Positions 1 to 7,288 of a stretch of DNA of 11,436 bases are shown one piece after another. Made by a program: the position numbers and the translations under genes. Under the pieces are notes generated by a model that searched no databases, was not told where the DNA came from, and saw only the letters and a program-made list of their open reading frames with translations. The stretch comes from Candidatus Neomicrothrix sp. UBA881 (GTDB lineage: Bacteria; Actinomycetota; Acidimicrobiia; Acidimicrobiales; MedAcidi-G1). Each line of letters begins with the position of its first letter. Position 1 is the stretch's first letter. The DNA is taken from positions 1 through 11,436 of the forward strand of contig DBFL01000026.1 in assembly GCA_002294285.1 (NCBI GenBank). Reading direction: 5' to 3'.

Positions 1-20
1 CCGGACCTGAAAAGGTCCGG
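1..20 (+). terminator. GC-rich hairpin with GAAA tetraloop, probably 3' end of an upstream gene
   Basis: The first 20 bases form a perfect 8-bp inverted repeat (CCGGACCT and AGGTCCGG) closed by a GAAA loop of the very stable GNRA type. No U-tract follows directly, so it may be an mRNA-stabilising or attenuating hairpin between genes of one operon rather than a full intrinsic terminator. In sugar importer operons such hairpins often separate the highly expressed binding-protein gene from the permease genes. That would fit a solute-binding protein gene just left of the window. The right arm runs on into a 10-bp palindrome at 16-25. Confidence 0.55.
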
Positions 21-51
21 CCGGATCAGTTTTGACCCATCTAAACTCTCT

Positions 52-89
52 TCGGGTTCAAATTACTATTACCCGATTCGGTCTTTTTT
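52..89 (+). promoter_or_regulatory. Leader inverted repeat (TCGGGT/ACCCGA) followed by T-run
   Basis: Ahead of the first permease gene, TCGGGT at 52-57 and ACCCGA at 71-76 are a perfect 6-bp inverted repeat with a 13-base spacer. A run of six T occurs at 84-89. This could be an operator half-site pair, a weak terminator or chance. A TTGACC at 32-37 resembles a -35 box, but I see no -10 box at a good distance. The Shine-Dalgarno sequence for the ATG at 114 is also poor (AGG about 14 bases upstream). Confidence 0.2.
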
Positions 90-113
90 GATTAATAGGT
101 AAAAATCTGAATA

Positions 114-2000
114 ATGGAAAATTTGATAGAGGCTTTCTGGGGTATCACGATCTCAATAGGTGTTAGTGCCCTTATTTTTGTTGGAGCAAATCGCCTTTTT
201 GACCTAGTTGTGGATCGTTGGTTTCTTTTCCGGGCGATATCTGGAGCTCTATGTGGTGTCATCTTGTCAGCCGTTCTGGTGGGTAACCGACTTGTAAAAG
301 GATCCAGTTTCCTATTCGTAATATTGTGCGCCTTGATTTTTTCAGTCTTGGCATCAATTCCATCTTTAATAAGTAAACGGAAATATCGAATAGCAACAGG
401 TCCGGCAATGGGAGCAGGTGCCGGTCTAATCATTGCTGCCTTTCTCAAGGATTCAGTCAACCCAGAGATACAGATCACTAGTCTGCTTGTACTAGTGGTA
501 TCAGCAGCAGTTCTTTACTCTCTTACAACTCTTGTATTCAGAAACTTCCGAGTCGGTGGGTTGTTGTTATTTATCACGATCGGTTGGGTGCTAGGCGGTT
601 GGTTGCTGGCAGAAATCGGAGAAGGATCCAAAAGTTCTTCATACCTCTTGACCGTCATAACCTTCTCTTTGCTTGGTGCATCTTTGACTTCAGGGCCTGA
701 ACGCGATCTCCTAGGACGCAATCGTTTTCAGGAAAGAACACGTGTGGGTGTTTTCTTGGGACCAGCTCTCTTATTTGTATCACTAGGTCTGATCATCCCT
801 TTGGGAAGAACCGTCTACCTCTCTCTGCACGGGATAAGGGGTAGGGAGTGGGCTGGACTTAAAAACTATGGAGAGATCCTTACAAACAAGTCGAGTGTGG
901 ATTTAAGTGACTGGTCGAATATTTTCACCAGCCGTCTTTTCGTGCTGGCGTTGCTTCTCATATTTGCAGGTGTCGTGGCTGGTTTATTGTCAGGTAAAAA
1001 GCAGGGGAGGGTACTGCATCCGAACGGAAGTTTTCTAACTCCTTCAGCAATAGGTGTATTCCTACTCATCTTTGCGGTCTTCTCTACCCTAAGAGGAACA
1101 GTCATAAATAACCTCTGGTGGGTCATAGTTGTCACTTTGTTGTCAACAGGTTTAGGTTTAGTTGCTGCTGTCCTTGCTGATCGTGTCAGATTCGAATCTG
1201 CGGCAAAAAGCTTAATTTTCTTACCAATGGCAATTTCCTTTGTGGGTGCAGGAATTATTTGGAAATTCATGTACATCGCCAGACCACCAAAAAAACCTCA
1301 GACAGGTTTGTTCAACGCTATTTGGGTAGGACTTGGAAAACTAGGTTCAGGCAGCACTGGACAGATAATAGGTGTTGCAATTCTCGCAATAGTGACAATC
1401 GGTCTAGCGTCACTTAGCTTTTTTGGGATCCGACGGAAACAAATTGCGATTTCCATCGGTTCCCTTTTCGTATCTTTGCCGGTCCTGTGGGTCCTCTACC
1501 GTCTTTTAGGTCCCGGTATAGGAGGTGTAGAAGAAGGGCCCCTAGGTCAACCCATAGGCAAACCTATTTTATTTGTTCAGGAAGGTCCATTTAACAACGT
1601 CTGGCTGATGGTTGTTTTGATTTGGATACAGACAGGATTCGCCATGGTGATACTTTCTGCCGCAATTAAGGCCGTTCCAAGTGATCTCATTGAAGCAGCG
1701 CGTGTAGATGGAGCAAATGATCGACAGGTTTTCTTTAATGTGACTCTTCCTACGATTACTCCGACAATAAGTGTCATAGTCACTGCTCTCATAGTTTTAG
1801 TTATGAAAGTTTTTGACATAGTCCGAGTTATGACAAACGGAAACTTCGGGACCCAAGTAATCGCTAACGAGATGTGGCAGAAGACTTTCACAGAGTTTAA
1901 TCTCGGACTTGGATCCGCCCTAGCGACAGTTCTCTTTCTAGCAGTCGTGCCAGCGATGGCACTCAATGTCCGTCGGATGCAGCGGAGCGTGATCCAGTGA
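114..2000 (+). CDS. AglF/GgtC-type sugar ABC transporter permease, oversized (628 aa)
   Basis: This is an inner-membrane permease of a binding-protein-dependent carbohydrate importer of the MalF/AglF class. The cytoplasmic EAA loop that contacts the ATPase is clear at residues 527-546 (EAARVDGA, G533, ending in LP). The C-terminal stretch with KVFDIVRVMTNG (about 565-576) and the following GTQVIANEMW closely resembles AglF and GgtC, the alpha-glucoside and glucosylglycerol permeases. The canonical permease core starts near residue 208. Before it lie about 200 extra residues with roughly six hydrophobic segments (10-27, 42-57, 66-86, 97-110, 121-141, 148-166, 177-192). Two further insertions, at about 270-326 and 415-462, each carry two more hydrophobic segments. 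Usual family length is about 300-330 aa. The ATG at 114 is the first good start, but its ribosome binding site is weak. The stop overlaps the GTG start of the next permease. The substrate cannot be read from a permease; alpha-glucoside-like sugars are the family expectation. Confidence 0.92.
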   Translation: MENLIEAFWGITISIGVSALIFVGANRLFDLVVDRWFLFRAISGALCGVILSAVLVGNRLVKGSSFLFVILCALIFSVLASIPSLISKRKYRIATGPAMGAGAGLIIAAFLKDSVNPEIQITSLLVLVVSAAVLYSLTTLVFRNFRVGGLLLFITIGWVLGGWLLAEIGEGSKSSSYLLTVITFSLLGASLTSGPERDLLGRNRFQERTRVGVFLGPALLFVSLGLIIPLGRTVYLSLHGIRGREWAGLKNYGEILTNKSSVDLSDWSNIFTSRLFVLALLLIFAGVVAGLLSGKKQGRVLHPNGSFLTPSAIGVFLLIFAVFSTLRGTVINNLWWVIVVTLLSTGLGLVAAVLADRVRFESAAKSLIFLPMAISFVGAGIIWKFMYIARPPKKPQTGLFNAIWVGLGKLGSGSTGQIIGVAILAIVTIGLASLSFFGIRRKQIAISIGSLFVSLPVLWVLYRLLGPGIGGVEEGPLGQPIGKPILFVQEGPFNNVWLMVVLIWIQTGFAMVILSAAIKAVPSDLIEAARVDGANDRQVFFNVTLPTITPTISVIVTALIVLVMKVFDIVRVMTNGNFGTQVIANEMWQKTFTEFNLGLGSALATVLFLAVVPAMALNVRRMQRSVIQ

Positions 2001-2962
2001 CTACCAAAACCCAGAACACGCAAATTTCAGAAAATGCAAAATCTGTTGACTCTGTGGGAAAGTTCGTATATCGACTTTTGAAAGCTATACCGACATGGGC
2101 TCTTTGGATACTTGTCGTCATCTGGAGCATACCTACAGGCAGCCTGTTCATAAATTCATTCCGAACTAGGGACGCTCAAAGAGCAACAGGATGGTGGACT
2201 TCATTTACGGAAGGTGGTTGGACGTTCGACAACTACACTACTGTTCTTTCATCAAGGCAGTCAGGAGGAATGTGGCAGGCTCTAATCAACTCTTCTGCCA
2301 TAGCAATACCAGCGACAGTTATACCGGTAGCTATCGCTGCAATGGCGGCGTATGCATTCGCTTGGATTTCCTTCAAAGGTCGTGAATGGCTTTTTATCGC
2401 AACTGTAGCGCTGATGGCACTACCCAATCAGGTAGCTCTCCTACCGCTTCTGCAATTGTTTGCAGGAGGTGCACATTGGACTATCCCCGGTACTGGAACC
2501 GTAATTACTCTCTTCCCTGATTTAGACCTCGCTGGTACCACAACTGCCGTCTGGTTGACACACACCGCTTTTGCCATGCCATTCGCTATCTTTCTTCTGC
2601 ATAACTACATTTCGGCACTACCAAAAGAACTTTTCGAGGCTGCAAGAATTGATGGTGCCAATCATTTCACGATCTTCTGGCGTCTCGTGGTCCCACTTTC
2701 TGTGCCAGCTTTAGCGGCATTCACGATCTTTCAGTTCTTGTGGACCTGGAACGATTATCTAGTCGCTTTGACGATGGTTGGCGGAAACGGAGCCAGTTAT
2801 CCAGCAACTATAAATATTGCCTCCATGGCAGGGGAGTTCGGCATGAAAGAACATGTGCTTTCAGCAGGAGCTTTCGTGCAAGCAGGAGTGCCTTTGCTGG
2901 TTTTCTTCTTCCTGCAGAGATATTTTGTTCGTGGACTCCTAGCAGGGTCAGTTAAGTCGTAG
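1997..2962 (+). CDS. AglG/GgtD-type sugar ABC transporter permease (321 aa)
   Basis: This is the second inner-membrane permease, MalG/AglG class, which pairs with the preceding one to form the channel. It starts with GTG inside a GTGA overlap with the upstream stop, with GGAG at 1984-1987 as ribosome binding site, so translation is probably coupled. About six membrane segments are visible (roughly 33-53, 100-122, 131-152, 185-203, 236-255, 288-306). The EAA loop is at 214-233 (EAARIDG, G220, ending VVP). The C-terminus QRYFVRGLLAGSVK (307-320) is a hallmark of AglG/GgtD-like proteins. Length is slightly above the usual 275-300 aa because of an N-terminal cytoplasmic stretch. A 45-base gap follows before the reductase gene, the only non-overlapping junction in this operon. 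Confidence 0.94.
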   Translation: MTTKTQNTQISENAKSVDSVGKFVYRLLKAIPTWALWILVVIWSIPTGSLFINSFRTRDAQRATGWWTSFTEGGWTFDNYTTVLSSRQSGGMWQALINSSAIAIPATVIPVAIAAMAAYAFAWISFKGREWLFIATVALMALPNQVALLPLLQLFAGGAHWTIPGTGTVITLFPDLDLAGTTTAVWLTHTAFAMPFAIFLLHNYISALPKELFEAARIDGANHFTIFWRLVVPLSVPALAAFTIFQFLWTWNDYLVALTMVGGNGASYPATINIASMAGEFGMKEHVLSAGAFVQAGVPLLVFFFLQRYFVRGLLAGSVKS

Positions 2963-3007
2963 TGTTTCTATAAGCTGAAAATTTCAACAAGCCGGATCGA
3001 GGAATTA

Positions 3008-3916
3008 ATGTCTGAAAATATTGTTCTAAAAGAACCTAGAACAATCAGTGAAGACCTGCCAGAGGTAGGTCCTATCGCTTTCGGTTTGTGGCGCTACACA
3101 ACGGAGAATCTAGATGAAGCGACTGAACTTTTAGAGACTGCCGTTGAACTCGGTATGAACCTGATTGACAATGCTGATGTTTACGGTTTTGACTGGGGAG
3201 GCAAAGGCTTCGGTGCATGTGAAGAACTACTCGGTCGTGTTATCGCAGCGAGTCCTCATCTGCGCGAACAGATAGTTCTTTCTACCAAAGGAGGTATAGC
3301 CCCACCGGTTCCTTATGACTCGAGTTCGAAATACCTACGTTCTGCATGCGAGGGTTCCCTGAAGCGGCTAGGAGTCGAACAGATTGATCTGTACCAAATC
3401 CACAGACCAGACTTTTACACCCATCCGTCCGAAGTTGCAGAAACACTTGATTCACTTATAGATGAAGGAAAAATTAAAGCTATAGGGGTTTCAAACTACA
3501 CTCCGAATCAAGTTGCTGCTCTTTCTTCACATCTGAATTCTCCGCTAACTACAACGCAACCAGAATTCTCTCTTAGTTGCCTCACACCATTAAGAGATGG
3601 AACCCTTGACCAGTGTTCTGCCAAAGGAATTACTCCTCTCGCCTGGAGTCCACTTGCAGGAGGAAAATTGGCCACAGGAGAAGGCGTGAGACCAGAATTG
3701 GTTGAACTTCTTGACGCGTTGGGAGAAAGAGAGTCAGTGGATCGAGCGGCTATAGCGGTTGCATTTGTACTAGCCCATCCAACAGCACCAATAGCAATTG
3801 TTGGAACTCAACAGACGGAAAGATTGAAGAAATTAGCTCAAGCAACCAGTGTTAATCTGACTCGAGATGATGTCTACAATCTGATTGAAGCATCAGATGG
3901 AGTGCCCCTGCCTTGA
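3008..3916 (+). CDS. Aldo/keto reductase, YdhF-like; candidate 6-oxo-glucose reductase
   Basis: This is a cytoplasmic NAD(P)H-dependent aldo/keto reductase with a (beta/alpha)8 barrel. The catalytic tetrad is intact: D54 and Y59 (IDNADVYG), K94 (LSTKGG) and H132 (IHRPD). GVSNY (160-164) and the C-terminal IVGTQQTERL (264-273) are the usual cofactor-side motifs. The stretch around QPEFSLSCLTPLRDGTLDQC (184-203) resembles the YdhF branch. The ATG at 3008 has GAGGA four bases upstream. The length of 302 aa is normal. In the sulfoquinovose monooxygenase pathway an aldo/keto reductase (SmoB) reduces 6-oxo-glucose to glucose. The position between a sugar importer and an SsuD-like monooxygenase makes that role attractive, but it is an inference. 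Other sugar aldehydes or ketosugars are equally possible from the motifs alone. Confidence 0.93.
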   Translation: MSENIVLKEPRTISEDLPEVGPIAFGLWRYTTENLDEATELLETAVELGMNLIDNADVYGFDWGGKGFGACEELLGRVIAASPHLREQIVLSTKGGIAPPVPYDSSSKYLRSACEGSLKRLGVEQIDLYQIHRPDFYTHPSEVAETLDSLIDEGKIKAIGVSNYTPNQVAALSSHLNSPLTTTQPEFSLSCLTPLRDGTLDQCSAKGITPLAWSPLAGGKLATGEGVRPELVELLDALGERESVDRAAIAVAFVLAHPTAPIAIVGTQQTERLKKLAQATSVNLTRDDVYNLIEASDGVPLP

Positions 3917-5001
3917 CAGAAGAAATCCGTTTCGGAATAATCGGCACAGGAATGATGGGAATCGAGCATATTCTCGACCTTCAGGCCATTGAAGGTAACG
4001 TAATAACAGCACTCTGTGATACAAATCAAAACTCTCTCAACACAGCTAAAGAACTGATTGGTGGAGAAGTAAAGAGCTTCACACACCATCATGAACTGTT
4101 GAACAATGGAGAAGTTGACGCTCTTGTTGTCGCCACCCCAAATATGACACACACAGAAATACTGCTCGACGTAATTGACGCAAAAATTCCTGTGATGATC
4201 GAAAAACCTCTTTGTACTACAACCTCTGATTGTGCCAAGGTAATTTCCGCTGCCGGCAATGATTCGATGGTTTGGGTCGGGTTGGAGTATCGCTACATGC
4301 CAGCCGTTTCAGAACTCATCGACCGTGTACACCAAGGAATCATTGGACCTGTTCGAATGGTTTCAATTCGTGAACACAGGTTCCCGTTCTTGGAGAAAGT
4401 CGAAAATTGGAATCGTTTCAATTCAAATACCGGTGGCACATTAGTTGAGAAGTGCTGCCACTTCTTTGATTTGATGAACCTGATCACCGGAGACATGCCG
4501 GTGAGGGTGATGGCATCAGGCGGGCAGGATGTAAATCACCTAGATGAAGAATATGACGGAGTCACCCCCGACATCATTGACAACGCCTATGTGATAGTTG
4601 AGTTTGAATCAGGTTCCCGAGGAATGTTAGATCTGTGTATGTTTGCAGAAGCAACGAAAAATCAAGAAGAAGTTTCTGTTGTTGGAGATTTAGGCAAACT
4701 CGAAGCCTTGATTCCCGAGTCTGTTATGAGAACCGGTATCAGAGGTAAACACTGGATAGGTTCTGTCGATGAGGTACGTTCTGAAAATCCCGAAATTTTA
4801 CATGAGGGTACTCACAGTGGATCCTCTTATGTCGAGCATTTAAAGTTCCGTGAAGCACTTTTGGAAGGGAACGAACCAGAAGTAGGTCTTATTGACGGAT
4901 TTTGGTCAGTAGCAGTCGGAGAAGCGGCGCATTTATCTGTTGAAAGGAAGTCCATCGTAGAAATAGATGAGGTAATCGAGGGGACAGGTATCTCTAGATG
5001 A
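3913..5001 (+). CDS. Gfo/Idh/MocA-family oxidoreductase; candidate NAD+-dependent glycosidase
   Basis: This is a cytoplasmic two-domain protein with an N-terminal Rossmann fold (GTGMMG, 11-16), the EKP motif (97-99, K98) at the domain junction, and a C-terminal alpha/beta domain. The second active-site motif reads GGTLVEKCCHFFDL (174-187), so the general-acid position is H183. The residue usually Asp in the D-x-G-x-H version is Glu here (E179), followed by Lys-Cys-Cys. The start is TTG at 3913, overlapping the reductase stop (TTGA), with GGAG at 3899-3902. The next in-frame Met lies inside the Rossmann glycine motif, so TTG is almost certainly right. Family members oxidise a sugar hydroxyl. 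Some (GH109, GH188) cleave glycosides by transient C3 oxidation, and GH188 enzymes are NAD+-dependent sulfoquinovosidases. The neighbourhood suggests the last role. A simple sugar or inositol dehydrogenase remains the default alternative. Confidence 0.92.
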   Translation: MTEEIRFGIIGTGMMGIEHILDLQAIEGNVITALCDTNQNSLNTAKELIGGEVKSFTHHHELLNNGEVDALVVATPNMTHTEILLDVIDAKIPVMIEKPLCTTTSDCAKVISAAGNDSMVWVGLEYRYMPAVSELIDRVHQGIIGPVRMVSIREHRFPFLEKVENWNRFNSNTGGTLVEKCCHFFDLMNLITGDMPVRVMASGGQDVNHLDEEYDGVTPDIIDNAYVIVEFESGSRGMLDLCMFAEATKNQEEVSVVGDLGKLEALIPESVMRTGIRGKHWIGSVDEVRSENPEILHEGTHSGSSYVEHLKFREALLEGNEPEVGLIDGFWSVAVGEAAHLSVERKSIVEIDEVIEGTGISR

Positions 5002-6068
5002 GTGATAAGCAAAAAAAACCTGAAATATCCTGGTTTGGTGCTCTCTGTGATGATGACTATGAGTTTCTAGGCGTTGCAGCCCCAGAACTTAGAAGTTCTT
5101 GGGAGCACTGCCGCGACATTGTCTTGTGTGCTGAAGAAAATGGATTCGACAACATACTTTTGCCTTCCGGCTATGAATTGGGAATCGACGCCACATCATT
5201 CGCTTCGGCTGTGTCAGTTGCAACAAATAGAATCAGACTTCTTCTAGCCGTCCGAATGGGCGAGATGTGGCTACCACAATTAGCTAGACAAATGGCGACG
5301 ATTGATCAGATGTCAGGTGGAAGGCTCACTATAAACATCATCTCTAGTGATTTACCCGGACAAGAACTTGAATCCGAGCCCCGTTACAAGAGGACTCAGG
5401 AATACATGAAAGTACTAAGAGACCTTCTGAACGGGAACCCCGTTGACTACCACGGTGAATTCGTAGATCTCGAGATTGAAGCCCCGAGAGTCAGAACAGT
5501 CTCAGGTCATTGCCCGCCTTTTTATTTCGGAGGTTTTTCCGAAGCAGCCAAAGAAACAGCGGCTATGGAATCAGATGTTTTTCTCACTTGGCCTGACACT
5601 GTAAAAGGTGTCGAGTCGACAGTTTCTGATATGAAAGAACGCGCTTCGGGTCGTGGACGGGAATTGAAATATGGGTTAAGAGCTCATGTGATTGTAAGAG
5701 AAAGTGAAAAAGAAGCGCGCGATGCCGCCAATCGACTTGTGAGTCAGATAGATGACCAGCAGGGAGCAGAAATACGGAATCGTTCATTAGATGCAGTGTC
5801 GGTTGGAGTTTCCAGACAAACAGAGCTTCGCGAGAATTCAGATGATGACGGCTTCATTGAGGAAAATTTGTGGACAGGTGTGGGACGTGCCCGTAGTGGG
5901 GCAGGGGCCGCAATAGTAGGAGATCCGGATCAGGTTATAAAGAAAATCGATGCATATATGGAAGCAGGTATTGACGCATTCATTCTCTCCGGATACCCAC
6001 ATATTTCTGAATGCAAGCTATTCGCAGCAAATGTTCTAAAACAGATAGAACATGGACCCTTGATTTAG
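4998..6068 (+). CDS. SsuD-like FMNH2-dependent monooxygenase; candidate sulfosugar desulfonase
   Basis: This is a luciferase-like (LLM) flavin-dependent monooxygenase closest in pattern to alkanesulfonate monooxygenase SsuD. SsuD uses reduced FMN and O2 to turn a C-SO3- carbon into an aldehyde and release sulfite. Residues matching the SsuD active site are visible: R228 and H230 (GLRAHVIVRE), R299 (LWTGVGRARSGAG), and Y333 (SGYPH). These correspond to SsuD R226, H228, R297 and Y331 at a constant offset of two. The SsuD Cys54 region (TGRSCED) is replaced by SGYELGID (57-64), with no Cys, so the substrate pocket differs. The length of 356 aa is close to SsuD. ATG overlaps the upstream stop (ATGA); a GTG at 5002 is out of frame. 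No SsuABC-type transporter or flavin reductase is present. The sugar importer upstream points to a sulfonated sugar such as sulfoquinovose, as in SmoC. The enzyme family is certain; the substrate is inferred. Confidence 0.92.
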   Translation: MSDKQKKPEISWFGALCDDDYEFLGVAAPELRSSWEHCRDIVLCAEENGFDNILLPSGYELGIDATSFASAVSVATNRIRLLLAVRMGEMWLPQLARQMATIDQMSGGRLTINIISSDLPGQELESEPRYKRTQEYMKVLRDLLNGNPVDYHGEFVDLEIEAPRVRTVSGHCPPFYFGGFSEAAKETAAMESDVFLTWPDTVKGVESTVSDMKERASGRGRELKYGLRAHVIVRESEKEARDAANRLVSQIDDQQGAEIRNRSLDAVSVGVSRQTELRENSDDDGFIEENLWTGVGRARSGAGAAIVGDPDQVIKKIDAYMEAGIDAFILSGYPHISECKLFAANVLKQIEHGPLI

Positions 6069-6084
6069 TTTTGGGGAGTTCGCT

Positions 6085-7245
6085 TTATTTAATAGCTAAA
6101 CGAGTCTCATGGTCGAAGAAATGCATTCTCTCAGTATCAATGGAAATTTCTATCTTTTCTCCAGGTTTAGCTTGACTACGAGGGTCGACTCTAGCGATCA
6201 TCAGAGGGTTCTCGTCTAGGTCCTTGAGGGCATCGGGGTCGCCTGCATCAACAGCTTTCGCATCCATAGGAAAATGAACGAGCAGATCCGACCCAAGAGC
6301 TTCTGTCAATTCTGTTACAGCTGAAAAAATAGGATGCTCCTTTTTTCCTGTAACGGTGGCATCGTCCATAGCCTCAGGACGGATACCGATCACGACATTT
6401 TTTCCCTCATATCCGGCCAAAGAGCGTTTCTTTTCGAGAATCCCTCTCGCTAGAGGGATTCTGATCTCTCCCATTTCTAAAGACCATTCACCCGCAGTGT
6501 TGTCGAGCCTCGCTTCTCTGAGGTTCATCGCCGGAGCTCCGATAAATCCCGCAACGAAGAGATTATCAGGCGAGTCGTAGAGAGATGAAGGACTGTCAAT
6601 CTGCTGAAGAATGCCATCTTTCATTACAGCTACCCTGTCGCCCATAGTCATCGCTTCAACCTGATCGTGGGTGACATACAAGGTGGTGGCTTCTAGTTTG
6701 TGTTGCAATCGGGTAATCTCAGCGCGCATTTGAACTCGTAATTTTGCATCAAGGTTCGATAGCGGTTCATCCATCAGGAAGACAGAAGGATCGCGGACTA
6801 TAGCTCTACCCATAGCAACTCTCTGCCTTTGACCGCCCGATAGTTGAGCAGGTTTATTTTTAAGCAGAGATTCAAGTTCAAGAATTTTTGCGGCTTCCAG
6901 CACTTTGGTGTCAATTTCAGGTTTAGGCATTCCAGAAAGCTTCAAGGCAAAGCCAATGTTCTTTTCGACATCTAGATGCGGGTAGAGGGCGTAATTTTGG
7001 AAAACCATTGCAACGTTGCGGTCTTTCGGCTCGACTTCATTCATAGGTTCCCCACCTATTGAAAGCTCTCCTGAAGTTATTTCCTCCAGCCCTGCGACCA
7101 TCCTTAAAGCAGTTGATTTTCCACAACCCGAAGGTCCCACTAGAACCAGAAACTCACCGTCAGCTATATCGATGTTCAGATCATCCACCGCCTTGAAGCC
7201 ATTCGGGTAGACCTTCGTAAGTCCTTTTAACGACAGTTCAGACAC
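6085..7245 (-). CDS. MalK/UgpC-type carbohydrate ABC transporter ATPase
   Basis: This is the cytoplasmic ATPase that would energise the two permeases encoded on the other strand. Numbered from the GTG start at 7245 (386 aa): Walker A GPSGCGKST (37-45), Q-loop VFQNYALYPH (81-90), signature LSGGQRQRVAMGRA (135-148), Walker B VFLMDEP (155-161), D-loop SNLD, switch His193 (YVTHDQVEAM). FIGAPAMN (about 235) and GIRPEAM (about 287-293) mark the C-terminal OB-fold regulatory domain of the MalK/UgpC/MsmK group. The GTG at 7245 puts the family's usual N-terminus right at the start and has an AGAAAG-like site nine bases upstream. An in-frame TTG at 7266 would add seven residues and is the main alternative. 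It is last in the minus-strand array, 43 bases after the SnoaL-like gene. ATPases of this type often serve several importers. Confidence 0.95.
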   Translation of the reverse strand: MSELSLKGLTKVYPNGFKAVDDLNIDIADGEFLVLVGPSGCGKSTALRMVAGLEEITSGELSIGGEPMNEVEPKDRNVAMVFQNYALYPHLDVEKNIGFALKLSGMPKPEIDTKVLEAAKILELESLLKNKPAQLSGGQRQRVAMGRAIVRDPSVFLMDEPLSNLDAKLRVQMRAEITRLQHKLEATTLYVTHDQVEAMTMGDRVAVMKDGILQQIDSPSSLYDSPDNLFVAGFIGAPAMNLREARLDNTAGEWSLEMGEIRIPLARGILEKKRSLAGYEGKNVVIGIRPEAMDDATVTGKKEHPIFSAVTELTEALGSDLLVHFPMDAKAVDAGDPDALKDLDENPLMIARVDPRSQAKPGEKIEISIDTERMHFFDHETRLAIK

Positions 7246-7288
7246 TGTGGGAATCTTTCTTCTCAAATACCATTTGCAACCTCTAAGG

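Noticed and set aside
866..1276. Minus-strand open frame of 136 codons inside the first permease gene, and similar ones at 92-478 and 1577-2023
   Set aside because: These are antisense shadows rich in Arg, Thr and Lys, with no family features; the plus-strand membrane protein explains the region.
2976..2986. Short palindrome TGAAA-A-TTTCA between the second permease and the aldo/keto reductase
   Set aside because: Five AT-rich base pairs are expected by chance in this composition, and there is no regulator in the window to pair it with.
6069..6084. Possible bidirectional terminator between the convergent genes
   Set aside because: No stable GC stem is present; only a 5-bp TTTAG/CTAAA match with a long loop was found.
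6356..6580. Plus-strand open frame of 74 codons inside the ATPase gene
   Set aside because: It lies wholly antisense to the strongly supported ATPase (Walker A, signature and Walker B intact) and has no recognisable motif.
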